Shown here: in pieces, positions 1 to 7,997 of the stretch
Layout of the letters: each line of letters starts with the position of its first letter
How positions within the stretch are numbered: position 1 is the first letter of the stretch
NCBI RefSeq assembly: GCF_014048475.1
Contig: NZ_NWUS01000003.1
Location: 186,001 to 250,000 of the forward strand
DNA: 64,000 bases
Direction of reading: 5' to 3'
Origin: Bombella favorum
Lineage (GTDB): Bacteria > Pseudomonadota > Alphaproteobacteria > Acetobacterales > Acetobacteraceae
Made by a program: the position numbers and the translations under genes
Notes under the pieces: model-generated
Seen by the model: only the letters and a program-made list of their open reading frames with translations
Databases searched by the model: none
What the model was told of the DNA's origin: nothing

Positions 1-49
1 TCTCTAGGGAGGACTGTGCGCTCCTCATTCAGAAGGCCGGTTTCGAGAC

Positions 50-96
50 GGCCTAAAGAAAAGAACCACCGGGGTCCATGGCCCCCGGTGGTTCTT
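50..96 (-). terminator. Rho-independent terminator of the leftward microcin-like gene
   Basis: A perfect 14-bp inverted repeat (arms 61-74 and 83-96, 8-nt loop) is followed on the minus strand by a T-rich tail. It lies about 45 bp beyond the stop codon of the 143-559 gene. On the plus strand there is no T tract, so it serves leftward transcription. A second, shorter hairpin (about 35-54) lies just outside it. Nothing else can be assigned in bases 1-142. Confidence 0.8.
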
Positions 97-142
97 CAAT
101 ATCCATATCACCGCCCTGAACAGGCAGTCGTGTCATGGTAGA

Positions 143-559
143 TTAGAAAAGTCCGCCACCCTTGGGCAGCAGGCTGCCTGTCAGGAAGGACTGCACCGCA
201 CCATCACGGTAGCCCTGTGTCCCAACATAACCACCGGACAGACCCAGCATTGCGCCCGTCAGGCCACCAAACGCCAGTCCCAGAATCACGCCGACGGCCT
301 CAGCAATCACGCCAACACCGATGACACCGCCTGTACCGTTGGCACCACCGTTAGCACCACCTGTGAGGCCACCAACGGCCGCACCGACAACACCATCCAC
401 GATGCCGCCAACGAGGCTATCTGCCAAACCAAGCGAAGCACGCACAGGGAAAAGGCCAGTGCTGCTATTGCTGCTTCCTGAAGAACCCGTCCCGTCACGG
501 TAGCCGAAGAGACCAGCACCAGATACCGCACCAAGCTCGTTAAAAGAAAGTTCACGCAT
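143..559 (-). CDS. Microcin-like double-glycine-leader peptide 1
   Basis: A 138-residue precursor. Residues 1-15 resemble the colicin V leader (colicin V: MRTLTLNELDSVSGG; here MRELSFNELGAVSGA), with Gly-Ala replacing Gly-Gly at the expected C39 cleavage point. That would leave a mature peptide of about 123 residues. The body is very rich in Gly, Ala and Val with repeated GxxxG spacing, suggesting a membrane-active glycine-zipper peptide. A ribosome-binding sequence AAAGG lies upstream of the ATG. It is paralogous to the divergent 822-1232 gene, sharing the leader, a GLADS segment and the order of hydrophobic blocks. The exporter at 1.3-6.5 kb is the likely secretion machine. Antibacterial activity is inferred from leader and context, not shown. 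A non-toxic secreted peptide is the alternative. Confidence 0.72.
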   Translation of the reverse strand: MRELSFNELGAVSGAGLFGYRDGTGSSGSSNSSTGLFPVRASLGLADSLVGGIVDGVVGAAVGGLTGGANGGANGTGGVIGVGVIAEAVGVILGLAFGGLTGAMLGLSGGYVGTQGYRDGAVQSFLTGSLLPKGGGLF

Positions 560-821
560 TTCTAGAACCTTTCAATAAACTCACACTCAATTGCGAGTGG
601 GAGCAGTATGCATTAAAAAATGGAAATATGTTTTCATTATGTCGCTGTTATTTTTGATTTTTTACCATATTTTTTATAATTTATTACCTACGCACTCCTA
701 TTTTGTACTTTTCCTTATTTTTAAATCTACCTTCTCTGTTTTTTAACATTAATTCCCTAGAGTCCCGCATCGGTGACAGTCATAGAGACTGCCCAACCCT
801 CTGTAGTTTAAGGTACAAAAC
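560..821. promoter_or_regulatory. Divergent promoter region of the two microcin-like genes
   Basis: A 262-bp AT-rich intergenic region between two head-to-head peptide genes. It contains long T and A/T runs (about 630-745) unlike the GC-rich surroundings, and must hold both promoters. I could not pick convincing -35/-10 pairs. No gene was found in it; the only small reading frame (620-679, 19 hydrophobic residues) has no ribosome-binding site. Confidence 0.55.
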
Positions 822-1232
822 ATGCGTGAACTTAGCGTTGTAGAACTGGATGCCGTTTCTGGTGCTGGTTTTCTGGGCGACCTATTGGGTCTTGGCGGTT
901 CCTCCAACCGTGCTCAGGGTACCGGGACCGGGGTATCTAACGGCTTGGCAGACTCCATCCTCGGCGCTATCGCCGGTGCTTCCATCGGTGCAAACAGCGG
1001 TATGATTATCGGCGGCATACACGGCGGTGACGGCGGTGGCGTCCTCGGTATTGGGTCCATTGGTCAGGCTGTTGGTCTGATCGTGCCGACCATCATGGGT
1101 GCCATCAACGGTTGTATTCTGGGTGCTATCTACGGCTTTAGCAACGGCCAGACATGGATCAACCAGCTGATCCAGGGTACGGCTAACGGCACAATCGGTC
1201 AGGGACCGAATGCTGCTGCTATCCGTATCTAA
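822..1232 (+). CDS. Microcin-like double-glycine-leader peptide 2
   Basis: A 136-residue precursor with leader MRELSVVELDAVSGA, again ending Ser-Gly-Ala-Gly, leaving about 121 residues. The body is Gly/Ile/Ala-rich: GLADSILGAIAG near residue 45, a GGDGGG turn near 68, then a long hydrophobic stretch with GxxxG-type spacing and a C-terminal polar tail. Its layout matches peptide 1 block for block, so the two arose by duplication. They could act as a two-peptide bacteriocin or as alternative toxins. The ribosome-binding sequence AAGG lies 9 nt before the ATG, and a strong terminator follows. One Cys occurs in the body, so an internal disulfide is impossible. Function is inferred from the leader and neighbouring exporter. 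Confidence 0.72.
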   Translation: MRELSVVELDAVSGAGFLGDLLGLGGSSNRAQGTGTGVSNGLADSILGAIAGASIGANSGMIIGGIHGGDGGGVLGIGSIGQAVGLIVPTIMGAINGCILGAIYGFSNGQTWINQLIQGTANGTIGQGPNAAAIRI

Positions 1233-1260
1233 AACCAGCTTTCACCCTAAATCTCTCTAA

Positions 1261-1301
1261 AAAATCCCCGCCTGTTTTTCGGACAGGCGGGGATTTTTTT
1301 C
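1261..1301. terminator. Bidirectional terminator between peptide 2 and the exporter
   Basis: A GC-rich inverted repeat (arms about 1265-1274 and 1284-1293) is followed by seven T on the plus strand and preceded by A-rich sequence. It can stop both the rightward peptide gene and the leftward exporter operon ending at 1322. Confidence 0.85.
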
Positions 1302-1321
1302 TAAAATAGACGTCCTTCCTA

Positions 1322-3520
1322 TCAAGCGGGACTAGGGCTGGCAGCTCCAGCCACAGGTGAGGCCGAAACACCCCCTCCCTGCGACAGATTAGCCATCATC
1401 TCGGCTGGAACACCCATAACAAATATCCCATCCGCTCTTTCCGCCGTACCGGGACGATGGGTTACAACTACTCGGGTAATGGGCAGCTCATTCAACACCG
1501 CTTCCACAGCCTGTTCAGAGGCAGGATCAAGATTGCTCGTTGCTTCATCAAGGAACAGAATACGGGGAGCCTGATACAGCGCACGAGCAAGAATCAAGCG
1601 TTGCCTCTGCCCACCGGACAACGTACTCCCCATCTCACCGACAATCGTTTCCAAGCCCATCGGCATACGTTGGATATCTTCATGAATCTGTGCATTTCTT
1701 GCACATTCTGCCACCCATTCTAGGTCCATCTCATCATCAAAGCCTGAAATATTCTCAGCAATGCTGCCAGAAAAGAGAATATCATCCTGAAGAACACCAG
1801 CAATCCGGGCGCGATAAGCCTCCCTGTTAGAGGCTTTCAGTTCCATACCTTTCCAGAATATCTGGCCCTCTTCAGGCTGGATAAGCCCCATCAACAACCC
1901 CAACAGGGTGGATTTGCCACAGCCTGAAGGCCCAACAATCGCCAGACTTTTCCCCGGATAGACCTTTAGATTCAGGTGACGGAACACCCATGTGTCTTCC
2001 TTGCCGTAACGATAGCCAAGGTTACGACATTCCAGCATCGGAACATCTGGATTCTCCATTCCATCATCATCGGTAAGCCCAGCAGTATCGCTCACCGGGC
2101 TATCTGCCTCGCTCCCCTCTGCCTCGGCCAACGCAATATCCGACAGGCGGTCACACTGAACCTTCAAATTCTTGATCTTGAAAGCAACGCCTATCAAACT
2201 GCCAACACGACCACAGAACTGGTCACGATAGCTCATAAAAGCCATCAACATACCAATGGACATACCACCGGACATCACCATCCGTGCCCCCAGAACAAGC
2301 GTTGCCACTTTGTCCAGGGCGATCAGAATTTCCTGTGCTCGAGCGAAGATGAGATCATAACGCTGGATACGCAGCCCCGCATTAATGTTGTCGATCATCC
2401 GGTTAGTCCAGACGACTGTCCGACGCCGTTGAAGGCCCATCAACTTGATGCTGCGGATACCACGCAATGTCTCGATAAAATGCCCCTGCTGCGCGGCTGA
2501 ATGAACCAGAGTTTCCTCACTCATCTCCTTATAAGGGCCGTACTGGATGAAGCGCACGACTAGGTCCACCAGCACAGTGATAGCCACAAGGGCCGCCATC
2601 CATTTGCCGTAGATGATGATCATGACCAACATACCGATGGCCATGATTCCATCCAGAACACTCTGCACCAGGTCTGTCGTAAAAGTATGCTGAATGGCCC
2701 CGAGGCTGCCAAAGCGGGATATGATGTCCCCCGCCCCACGCTTTGCAAAGAAATCCTGCGGAAGGCTAAGCAGATGGGTAAACAGGCTAACATTCCATTG
2801 TAGCGAGATACGGGTGGAGAAAATCATCACCAACCATGTACGGAAGGTGGAAATCACTCCCTGTATGACCACAAGAATGAGCATCCCAGCCGCAATGGTC
2901 CAAAGGAGGGACTTGTCGCCTGTTGTCAGCACCTCATCAATGACCACCTGCCCTAGCATGGGGTTGATGAGAGCCAGAGCCTCCAGCCCCAAAGACAGCC
3001 CGCCCAATGTCCACAGGACCGTTTTTAGCCCCACGATATGGCGGAACATGTCCCGCACCTTCAGCAGGGAGCGGTCATCTTTTTTCTCGAATTTAGTTTC
3101 CGGCGTCAGCTCCAATGCCACGCCAGTGAAATGACGAGACACCTCCTCCAGAGCAACTTTCCGTTCTCCTCGAGCCGGATCGTTGATGACAATGCCGGAA
3201 TCCGTAACCTTCGTCAGCACAACAAAATGGTTAAAATCCCAGTGCAGGACGCAGGGGCGGGAGAGTTTGCTAAGGTCATCTAGCTCCAGCCGGACAGGGC
3301 GGCAATGCAAACCGTAGCGACTGGCAATCTTCATCAAAGCCCGCAAATTGAGCCCCGTGCCAGACACCGATGTCTCTCGCCTTATGGAAACAAGGTCCAC
3401 CAGACGCCCATAATGGCACAGCACCATAGCCAAACAGGCTAGTCCGCACTCTGCAATTTCTGTCTGTAGGATAACGGGAACCTTACGCCGAAAACCAGTA
3501 TGGATAGTATGAAGATTCAC
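1322..3520 (-). CDS. Peptidase-containing ABC exporter (CvaB/LagD type, C39 domain)
   Basis: 732 residues, usual length for a bacteriocin-processing ABC exporter. Residues 1-140 form a C39 peptidase with oxyanion Gln19, catalytic Cys25 (motif AECGLACLAM), His98 and Asp114. A transmembrane ABC domain follows (about 165-440). The nucleotide-binding domain has Walker A GPSGCGKST, signature LSGGQRQR and Walker B ILFLDEATSNLD. The family cuts double-glycine leaders in the cytoplasm and exports the mature peptide. The start overlaps the upstream HlyD gene by 4 nt, so the two are translationally coupled. A roughly 25-residue acidic insert (about residues 468-492) precedes the ATPase domain. The two leader-bearing genes beside it are the obvious substrates. 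All catalytic motifs are intact. Confidence 0.95.
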   Translation of the reverse strand: MNLHTIHTGFRRKVPVILQTEIAECGLACLAMVLCHYGRLVDLVSIRRETSVSGTGLNLRALMKIASRYGLHCRPVRLELDDLSKLSRPCVLHWDFNHFVVLTKVTDSGIVINDPARGERKVALEEVSRHFTGVALELTPETKFEKKDDRSLLKVRDMFRHIVGLKTVLWTLGGLSLGLEALALINPMLGQVVIDEVLTTGDKSLLWTIAAGMLILVVIQGVISTFRTWLVMIFSTRISLQWNVSLFTHLLSLPQDFFAKRGAGDIISRFGSLGAIQHTFTTDLVQSVLDGIMAIGMLVMIIIYGKWMAALVAITVLVDLVVRFIQYGPYKEMSEETLVHSAAQQGHFIETLRGIRSIKLMGLQRRRTVVWTNRMIDNINAGLRIQRYDLIFARAQEILIALDKVATLVLGARMVMSGGMSIGMLMAFMSYRDQFCGRVGSLIGVAFKIKNLKVQCDRLSDIALAEAEGSEADSPVSDTAGLTDDDGMENPDVPMLECRNLGYRYGKEDTWVFRHLNLKVYPGKSLAIVGPSGCGKSTLLGLLMGLIQPEEGQIFWKGMELKASNREAYRARIAGVLQDDILFSGSIAENISGFDDEMDLEWVAECARNAQIHEDIQRMPMGLETIVGEMGSTLSGGQRQRLILARALYQAPRILFLDEATSNLDPASEQAVEAVLNELPITRVVVTHRPGTAERADGIFVMGVPAEMMANLSQGGGVSASPVAGAASPSPA

Positions 3521-4923
3521 GGCGTCCCCTCTGTCTGGTGATCATGTCTGGAAGGAGCGGAAGATGGGGCGGTTTCTGGCCGGGATACCCTGTCCGCCAG
3601 AGAAGCAGCAGGTGCAGCACTGCCAGATATGGATCGGACGGTGTCCACCATGGAAACCACAGGATCGAGCAGCCACTGGTAAAGTTTGCGCTGGTCGATA
3701 GCGATTTCCGCATCCACAGCCATACCAGGGGTCAGCTTTTCATGCTGACCATAAGCAATGATGAAATCCTGATCCGGCCGAACACGGATACGATACACAT
3801 CCGCACCGGGCTGCGGGGCAGACGCACTGCCCCCCTGCTGGGCCGTTTTAGCTGCGTAATTGCTCCGCTCTGGCAAAGGTGCCTTGGTGACCTCCACCAC
3901 TTCCCCCTCATAAAGGCCGAAACGCTGGTAAGGATAAGCGGCATATTTCAGCAACACATGTTGCCCAGGGCGGACGAAGCCAATGGCCTGACTGTTCACA
4001 TACAATTCTGCTTGCAGCTTGGCCTTGTCTGGCAGGATGCTCAGCAAAGACTGCCCGGGATTGACCCGCTGCCCTACAACTGTGCGGATGCCATCCACCA
4101 TGCCACTAACACGAGCGTTGACAACCCCCATGCTCTGGCCATGTGCCTGAATGATCTGCCGCTGCACATCGGAAAGACGAACGGCAAGATCGTTCATGTC
4201 TTCAGCAACCTTATACTGGTGCCGATTGATCCTATACTGGAGGTCAGCCATATGGCTGTTCATTTCAACAAGTGTCCGCAAAGTCTGGGACTGCGTATCC
4301 ATAAACTGGACATAGCTGAAAAGCTGACTCTGGAACTGGCTTTCCGTCACGAGATGGCGATCCATAGCCGTCCGCATCTCGTTCATGGCCCTTTCAATCA
4401 GGGGCAGAGACTTCTTGTCCCGCCCTGATTGCTCCTGCAACATACCATATTGCTGATGCAAAAAATTGAGCTCATCCTTAAGAGAGGACAGTTCTACCGG
4501 GGCATCGGAAGCCAGAAGTTTCTGCCGGCTTTCCAATAGGTTTTGCTCCCGCCGCAGCCCATCAATGAGCTGCCGCCCAGTCGCCCCGGATTCCGACCAG
4601 CTGGAAACATCCACGCTGAAGAGCCGCTCACCCGTTGTCACATGGTCGCCTTCATGGACATGGATTGTGGCAATAACACCGCCTTGATCCGCTTCCGCAA
4701 CGACTAGCCCTTCGGGCGGCAACATGACCCCATTGGCATGAATACGCCGCGTATAAGACCCAAAAGCAACGTAAACCCCCAGACAGACGACAAGTGCCAC
4801 AGTACAGAGCGCTGCGATCTTCCCCGAGAGGGGTTCGATCAACTGGACGGAGCCGATCCACGCCTCCTGCCGCCATTTTAGGGCCTCTCCCCTAAAAAGC
4901 GGGCTTGCTGAATCTTCAGCCAT
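3517..4923 (-). CDS. HlyD-family membrane fusion protein (CvaA type) of the peptide exporter
   Basis: About 468 residues. A short cytoplasmic N-terminus is followed by one transmembrane helix (around residues 35-55), then a biotinyl-lipoyl-like half, a long alpha-helical hairpin rich in Gln/Leu/Glu (about 110-255), the second half of the lipoyl-like domain and a C-terminal beta region. This is the periplasmic adaptor linking the ABC transporter to an outer membrane channel. I chose the ATG at 4923; an in-frame GTG three codons upstream (4932) is also possible and neither has a strong ribosome-binding site. First gene of the leftward exporter operon, overlapping the ABC gene by 4 nt. Confidence 0.92.
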   Translation of the reverse strand: MAEDSASPLFRGEALKWRQEAWIGSVQLIEPLSGKIAALCTVALVVCLGVYVAFGSYTRRIHANGVMLPPEGLVVAEADQGGVIATIHVHEGDHVTTGERLFSVDVSSWSESGATGRQLIDGLRREQNLLESRQKLLASDAPVELSSLKDELNFLHQQYGMLQEQSGRDKKSLPLIERAMNEMRTAMDRHLVTESQFQSQLFSYVQFMDTQSQTLRTLVEMNSHMADLQYRINRHQYKVAEDMNDLAVRLSDVQRQIIQAHGQSMGVVNARVSGMVDGIRTVVGQRVNPGQSLLSILPDKAKLQAELYVNSQAIGFVRPGQHVLLKYAAYPYQRFGLYEGEVVEVTKAPLPERSNYAAKTAQQGGSASAPQPGADVYRIRVRPDQDFIIAYGQHEKLTPGMAVDAEIAIDQRKLYQWLLDPVVSMVDTVRSISGSAAPAASLADRVSRPETAPSSAPSRHDHQTEGTP

Positions 4924-5052
4924 ACACCACACAAACAGTTAAAAGAAAAAGTAAATGAATATTAACGGTTATCATGCATAATATTATATCCACACACAAA
5001 ACAAGCAAGTCACTAAATGACTAACGCTTTCTTTACTTGGGGTTAATATTTT
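4924..5052. promoter_or_regulatory. Divergent promoter region of exporter operon and TolC-like gene
   Basis: A 129-bp AT-rich gap between head-to-head genes for the fusion protein (left) and the outer membrane channel (right). The arrangement suggests coordinated expression of the three export components. I see no recognisable operator. Confidence 0.5.
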
Positions 5053-6471
5053 ATGTATCTTTTCTTTTGCTTGCCAGAGAAAAGACACGCCACTCTCCTA
5101 ATAGCGTTCATCAGCTTCTTCTCACCGCTGCCCACTCTGGCGGCAACGGACCCCGCCCCTGTCACGCATCTTTCCCTGCAAGAAGCCATGGCTATTGCCT
5201 ATCGCTCCAACCCAGAAATACTCCGTGAACGGGCCATATTGAGGCAAACAGATGAATCCATGCCGGAGGCTCTGTCCGGCTGGCGGCCAACAGTGACGGG
5301 CAGTGCAACGGCCAACTATAATGAATCCAACTACGTCACGTTCCCGTATGGGGGGAGCTTCCGCTACAATCAGAAATTCCGGGCACCGGGCTATGCGGCG
5401 GGTGTAACCATCAGCGAGCCCCTCTTCCGTGGGGGCAAAACATGGGCTTCCATGCGCAAGGCTCGCAGCTCCATCCTTGGGGAGCGGGCTCACCTTGTGG
5501 ATATCGAGCAGCAGCTCTTCATCAATGTTGTTTCGGCTTATGTGGCGGTCACACAAGCCCGTGCCCTGCTGGCCCTAACACTGGAAAATGAACATACCCT
5601 GAAGGGTCAGGTCGAACTGACAACCCGACAGCTTGCTCTGAATCAGGCTACCCGTACCGATGCCCTTCAGGCGGAATCACAATATGAGGCGGCACAGGCC
5701 TCCACACGTCAAGCGGAGGGGCAAGTCCGTGTTGCGGAGGCTACCTTCCAGCGGGTTATAGGAATTGTTACGCCAGAAAAACTTTCTCCAGCAGAACGGC
5801 TTCCTTCTCCTTTTGTTTCAGAGACGCAAATAAACCAGCTAACCATCAATGACCTACCACAGGTCATGCAAGCTCAATATCAGCTCGAATCAGCAAAGCA
5901 TGACGTTAAACTAGCCATCGCCGAGCTGCTCCCAGAGGTTTCCGCTCAAGCCTCCTATCAACGGCAGGTGAATCAGGGGAATGGTAAATTCTCCGAAGAT
6001 GCCACAGCCGTCATGCTTCAGGCCTCCCTACCGCTCTATCAAGGTGGTGGTGAATATGCCCGCATCCGGGCAGCCAAACAGGCGGTTGATGCGGCCCTCC
6101 ATAATCTAGCCGAACAGCGTCGTGAAGCCCGGGAAACAGCCCTAAGTGCGTGGCAGAAACTTACTGCCGATAGTGACCAGCTTGCACGGAACCAAAAAGC
6201 CGTTGCTACTGGTGTGGAGGCCCTCCACGCCATTCAGCAACAGGAGCTTCTAGGCGTCCGTACCACTTTTGAAGTGCTCCAGCAGCAGGAGCTGCTCTTT
6301 GATCAACAGAAGACGCTCGTCCAGAACGCTGCCAACCTAATTCAGGATTCCTACCGGCTGGCCGCAGCAACCGGCCATCTAACAGCCAAAGAACTCAAAC
6401 TGCATGTAGCTCTCTATGACCCGCACGCCCATTATCATCAGGTGAAATGGAAACTCATCGGGATGGAGTAA
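5053..6471 (+). CDS. TolC-family outer membrane efflux protein
   Basis: 472 residues. The N-terminal 30 residues look like a signal peptide (hydrophobic LLIAFISFF stretch ending near ALA-type sequence TLAATD). The rest shows the duplicated coiled-coil/beta architecture of the TolC superfamily: the block starting LSLQEAMAIAYRSNPEIL, an N-terminal repeat with Gln/Ala-rich helices, and a second repeat from about residue 265 (DLPQVMQAQYQLESAKHDV). It provides the outer membrane tunnel for type I secretion. Divergent to the HlyD-ABC operon and next to the peptide genes, so most likely dedicated to peptide export, though TolC proteins often serve several pumps. Length is normal for the family. Confidence 0.93.
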   Translation: MYLFFCLPEKRHATLLIAFISFFSPLPTLAATDPAPVTHLSLQEAMAIAYRSNPEILRERAILRQTDESMPEALSGWRPTVTGSATANYNESNYVTFPYGGSFRYNQKFRAPGYAAGVTISEPLFRGGKTWASMRKARSSILGERAHLVDIEQQLFINVVSAYVAVTQARALLALTLENEHTLKGQVELTTRQLALNQATRTDALQAESQYEAAQASTRQAEGQVRVAEATFQRVIGIVTPEKLSPAERLPSPFVSETQINQLTINDLPQVMQAQYQLESAKHDVKLAIAELLPEVSAQASYQRQVNQGNGKFSEDATAVMLQASLPLYQGGGEYARIRAAKQAVDAALHNLAEQRREARETALSAWQKLTADSDQLARNQKAVATGVEALHAIQQQELLGVRTTFEVLQQQELLFDQQKTLVQNAANLIQDSYRLAAATGHLTAKELKLHVALYDPHAHYHQVKWKLIGME

Positions 6472-6560
6472 AACACCTCCCCCCTAAACATACCTGACAC
6501 GCTACAGACCTCTCATTCTGCTCTGGTCCTGTTCCAGTAAACAGGGCAGAATGAAGCACC

Positions 6561-7997
6561 ATGCAGCCTAAGTCCGACCCTACCCTCGCCTCGGTTTCCG
6601 CTCCTCTTACATCATCTGGTGTAAAGGATACGCCCTGCGCCCGGCAGAAGGCCCGACGGGCAAGGTTCGTCCAAGGTAACATCATGCGCCATGTTATCAC
6701 CATGGCCGGGACGGGTGCCATCGGGCTGATGGCTGTCTTTTTCGTAGACCTACTCAATTTCTTCTACATCTCCCACCTGCATGACCCCACACTAACGGCA
6801 GCCATCGCCTTTGCGACCTCTCTGGGGTTCGTACAGGTGGCTGTGTCCCTCGGCATGTCCATCGGGCTTGGTGCCAATACGGGGCGCCTCATTGGTGCCT
6901 GCCGCCATTTCCGTGCACGACGCCATGCTTCGGCGTTTCTGGTCATCATGCTGGCTGTCACTACCACTCTTGGCCTCATCACGGCCTGTCTGGCGCACCC
7001 GCTTCTACAATTGCTCGGAGCACGAGGGGCAGCGTTGGACCATGCCACGCACTTCCTTTACATCACCTCACCCGCTCTGCCGCTGGTCTGCCTGGGCATG
7101 GCCCTGTCCTCACTCCTGCGTGCTGTGGGGGATGCGGGCCGTGCCATGAGGGTGACCCTGACAGGGGCCGCCTGCACGATCATCGTGGACCCTATACTGA
7201 TCTTTGGCCTGCATCTGGGGCTGGAGGGAGCGGCCATCAGTACCGTACTTTCACGCTGTGTTATTTCCCTAAGCGGCTTTCTCAATCTCCGGGGGCATGA
7301 CATGCTGGAGCGCCCCCGCCTAAAAATGATTCCCCATGCCAGCCGGTCCATCGGTGCCATTGCCTTACCTGCAATTGGCACCAACATGGCTACACCCATT
7401 GGTAATCTCATCGTCACTCATGCCATGTCCCGCTTCGGGCTTGAGGCCGTATCCGGGCAAGCCGTGATAGACCGCATGGTACCTGTCGCCTTTGCCTTTG
7501 TCTTTGCCCTAACAGGCTCCGTCGGCCCCATTATGGCGCAGAATCTGGGTGCCCGTCAGCCTGACCGCGTTAAGGAAACCTTCCTTTCCGCCCTTAAGCT
7601 AACAGCCCTCTGTGTTGGACTAGATTGGCTGATCTTCGCCCTATGCGAGCCGCTAATCCTCCATGTGTTCCATGTTCAGGGAGCGGGGATAGAGCTGGTG
7701 CGGCTCTTCTGCCACTGGGCCGTGGCCAGCTACATGTTTATTGGGCTGCTCTTTGTCTCTAATACAGCCTTCAACAATCTGGGCCACCCGCTCTATTCCA
7801 CTGCCTTCAACTGGGGGCGGGCCACATTGGGCACGATCCCCTTCATCGCCGTTGGCGTCCATTATGGCCCCCAAGGGGTGATGATCGGTCAAGCTCTGGG
7901 CGTCACGCTCATCGGCTCTCTAGCCCTTATTGCCGCCCTCACCGTCATTCACCGCCTCGGCCAGACCCTCCCTCACCGGAAAGGCAGAATACACTAG
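6561..7997 (+). CDS. MATE-family multidrug/metabolite exporter
   Basis: 478 residues with about 12 hydrophobic segments in two halves, typical of MATE antiporters that expel cationic drugs or metabolites using sodium or proton gradients. The first helix begins around residue 45 (ITMAGTGAIGLMAVFFVDLL). The conserved internal pseudo-repeat is visible (LSSLLRAVGDAGRAM in the first half; FNNLGHPLYSTAFN in the second). The N-terminal 40 residues are hydrophilic and may be partly untranslated if a later start is used (an in-frame ATG lies at about residue 42). The stop overlaps the convergent S9 peptidase gene by 4 nt. The substrate is unknown. No sign of a link to the peptide exporter beyond proximity. 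Confidence 0.88.
   Translation: MQPKSDPTLASVSAPLTSSGVKDTPCARQKARRARFVQGNIMRHVITMAGTGAIGLMAVFFVDLLNFFYISHLHDPTLTAAIAFATSLGFVQVAVSLGMSIGLGANTGRLIGACRHFRARRHASAFLVIMLAVTTTLGLITACLAHPLLQLLGARGAALDHATHFLYITSPALPLVCLGMALSSLLRAVGDAGRAMRVTLTGAACTIIVDPILIFGLHLGLEGAAISTVLSRCVISLSGFLNLRGHDMLERPRLKMIPHASRSIGAIALPAIGTNMATPIGNLIVTHAMSRFGLEAVSGQAVIDRMVPVAFAFVFALTGSVGPIMAQNLGARQPDRVKETFLSALKLTALCVGLDWLIFALCEPLILHVFHVQGAGIELVRLFCHWAVASYMFIGLLFVSNTAFNNLGHPLYSTAFNWGRATLGTIPFIAVGVHYGPQGVMIGQALGVTLIGSLALIAALTVIHRLGQTLPHRKGRIH

Noticed and set aside
620-679. 19-residue hydrophobic frame between the two peptide genes, considered as an immunity peptide
   Set aside because: No ribosome-binding site and it lies in very AT-rich promoter-like sequence.
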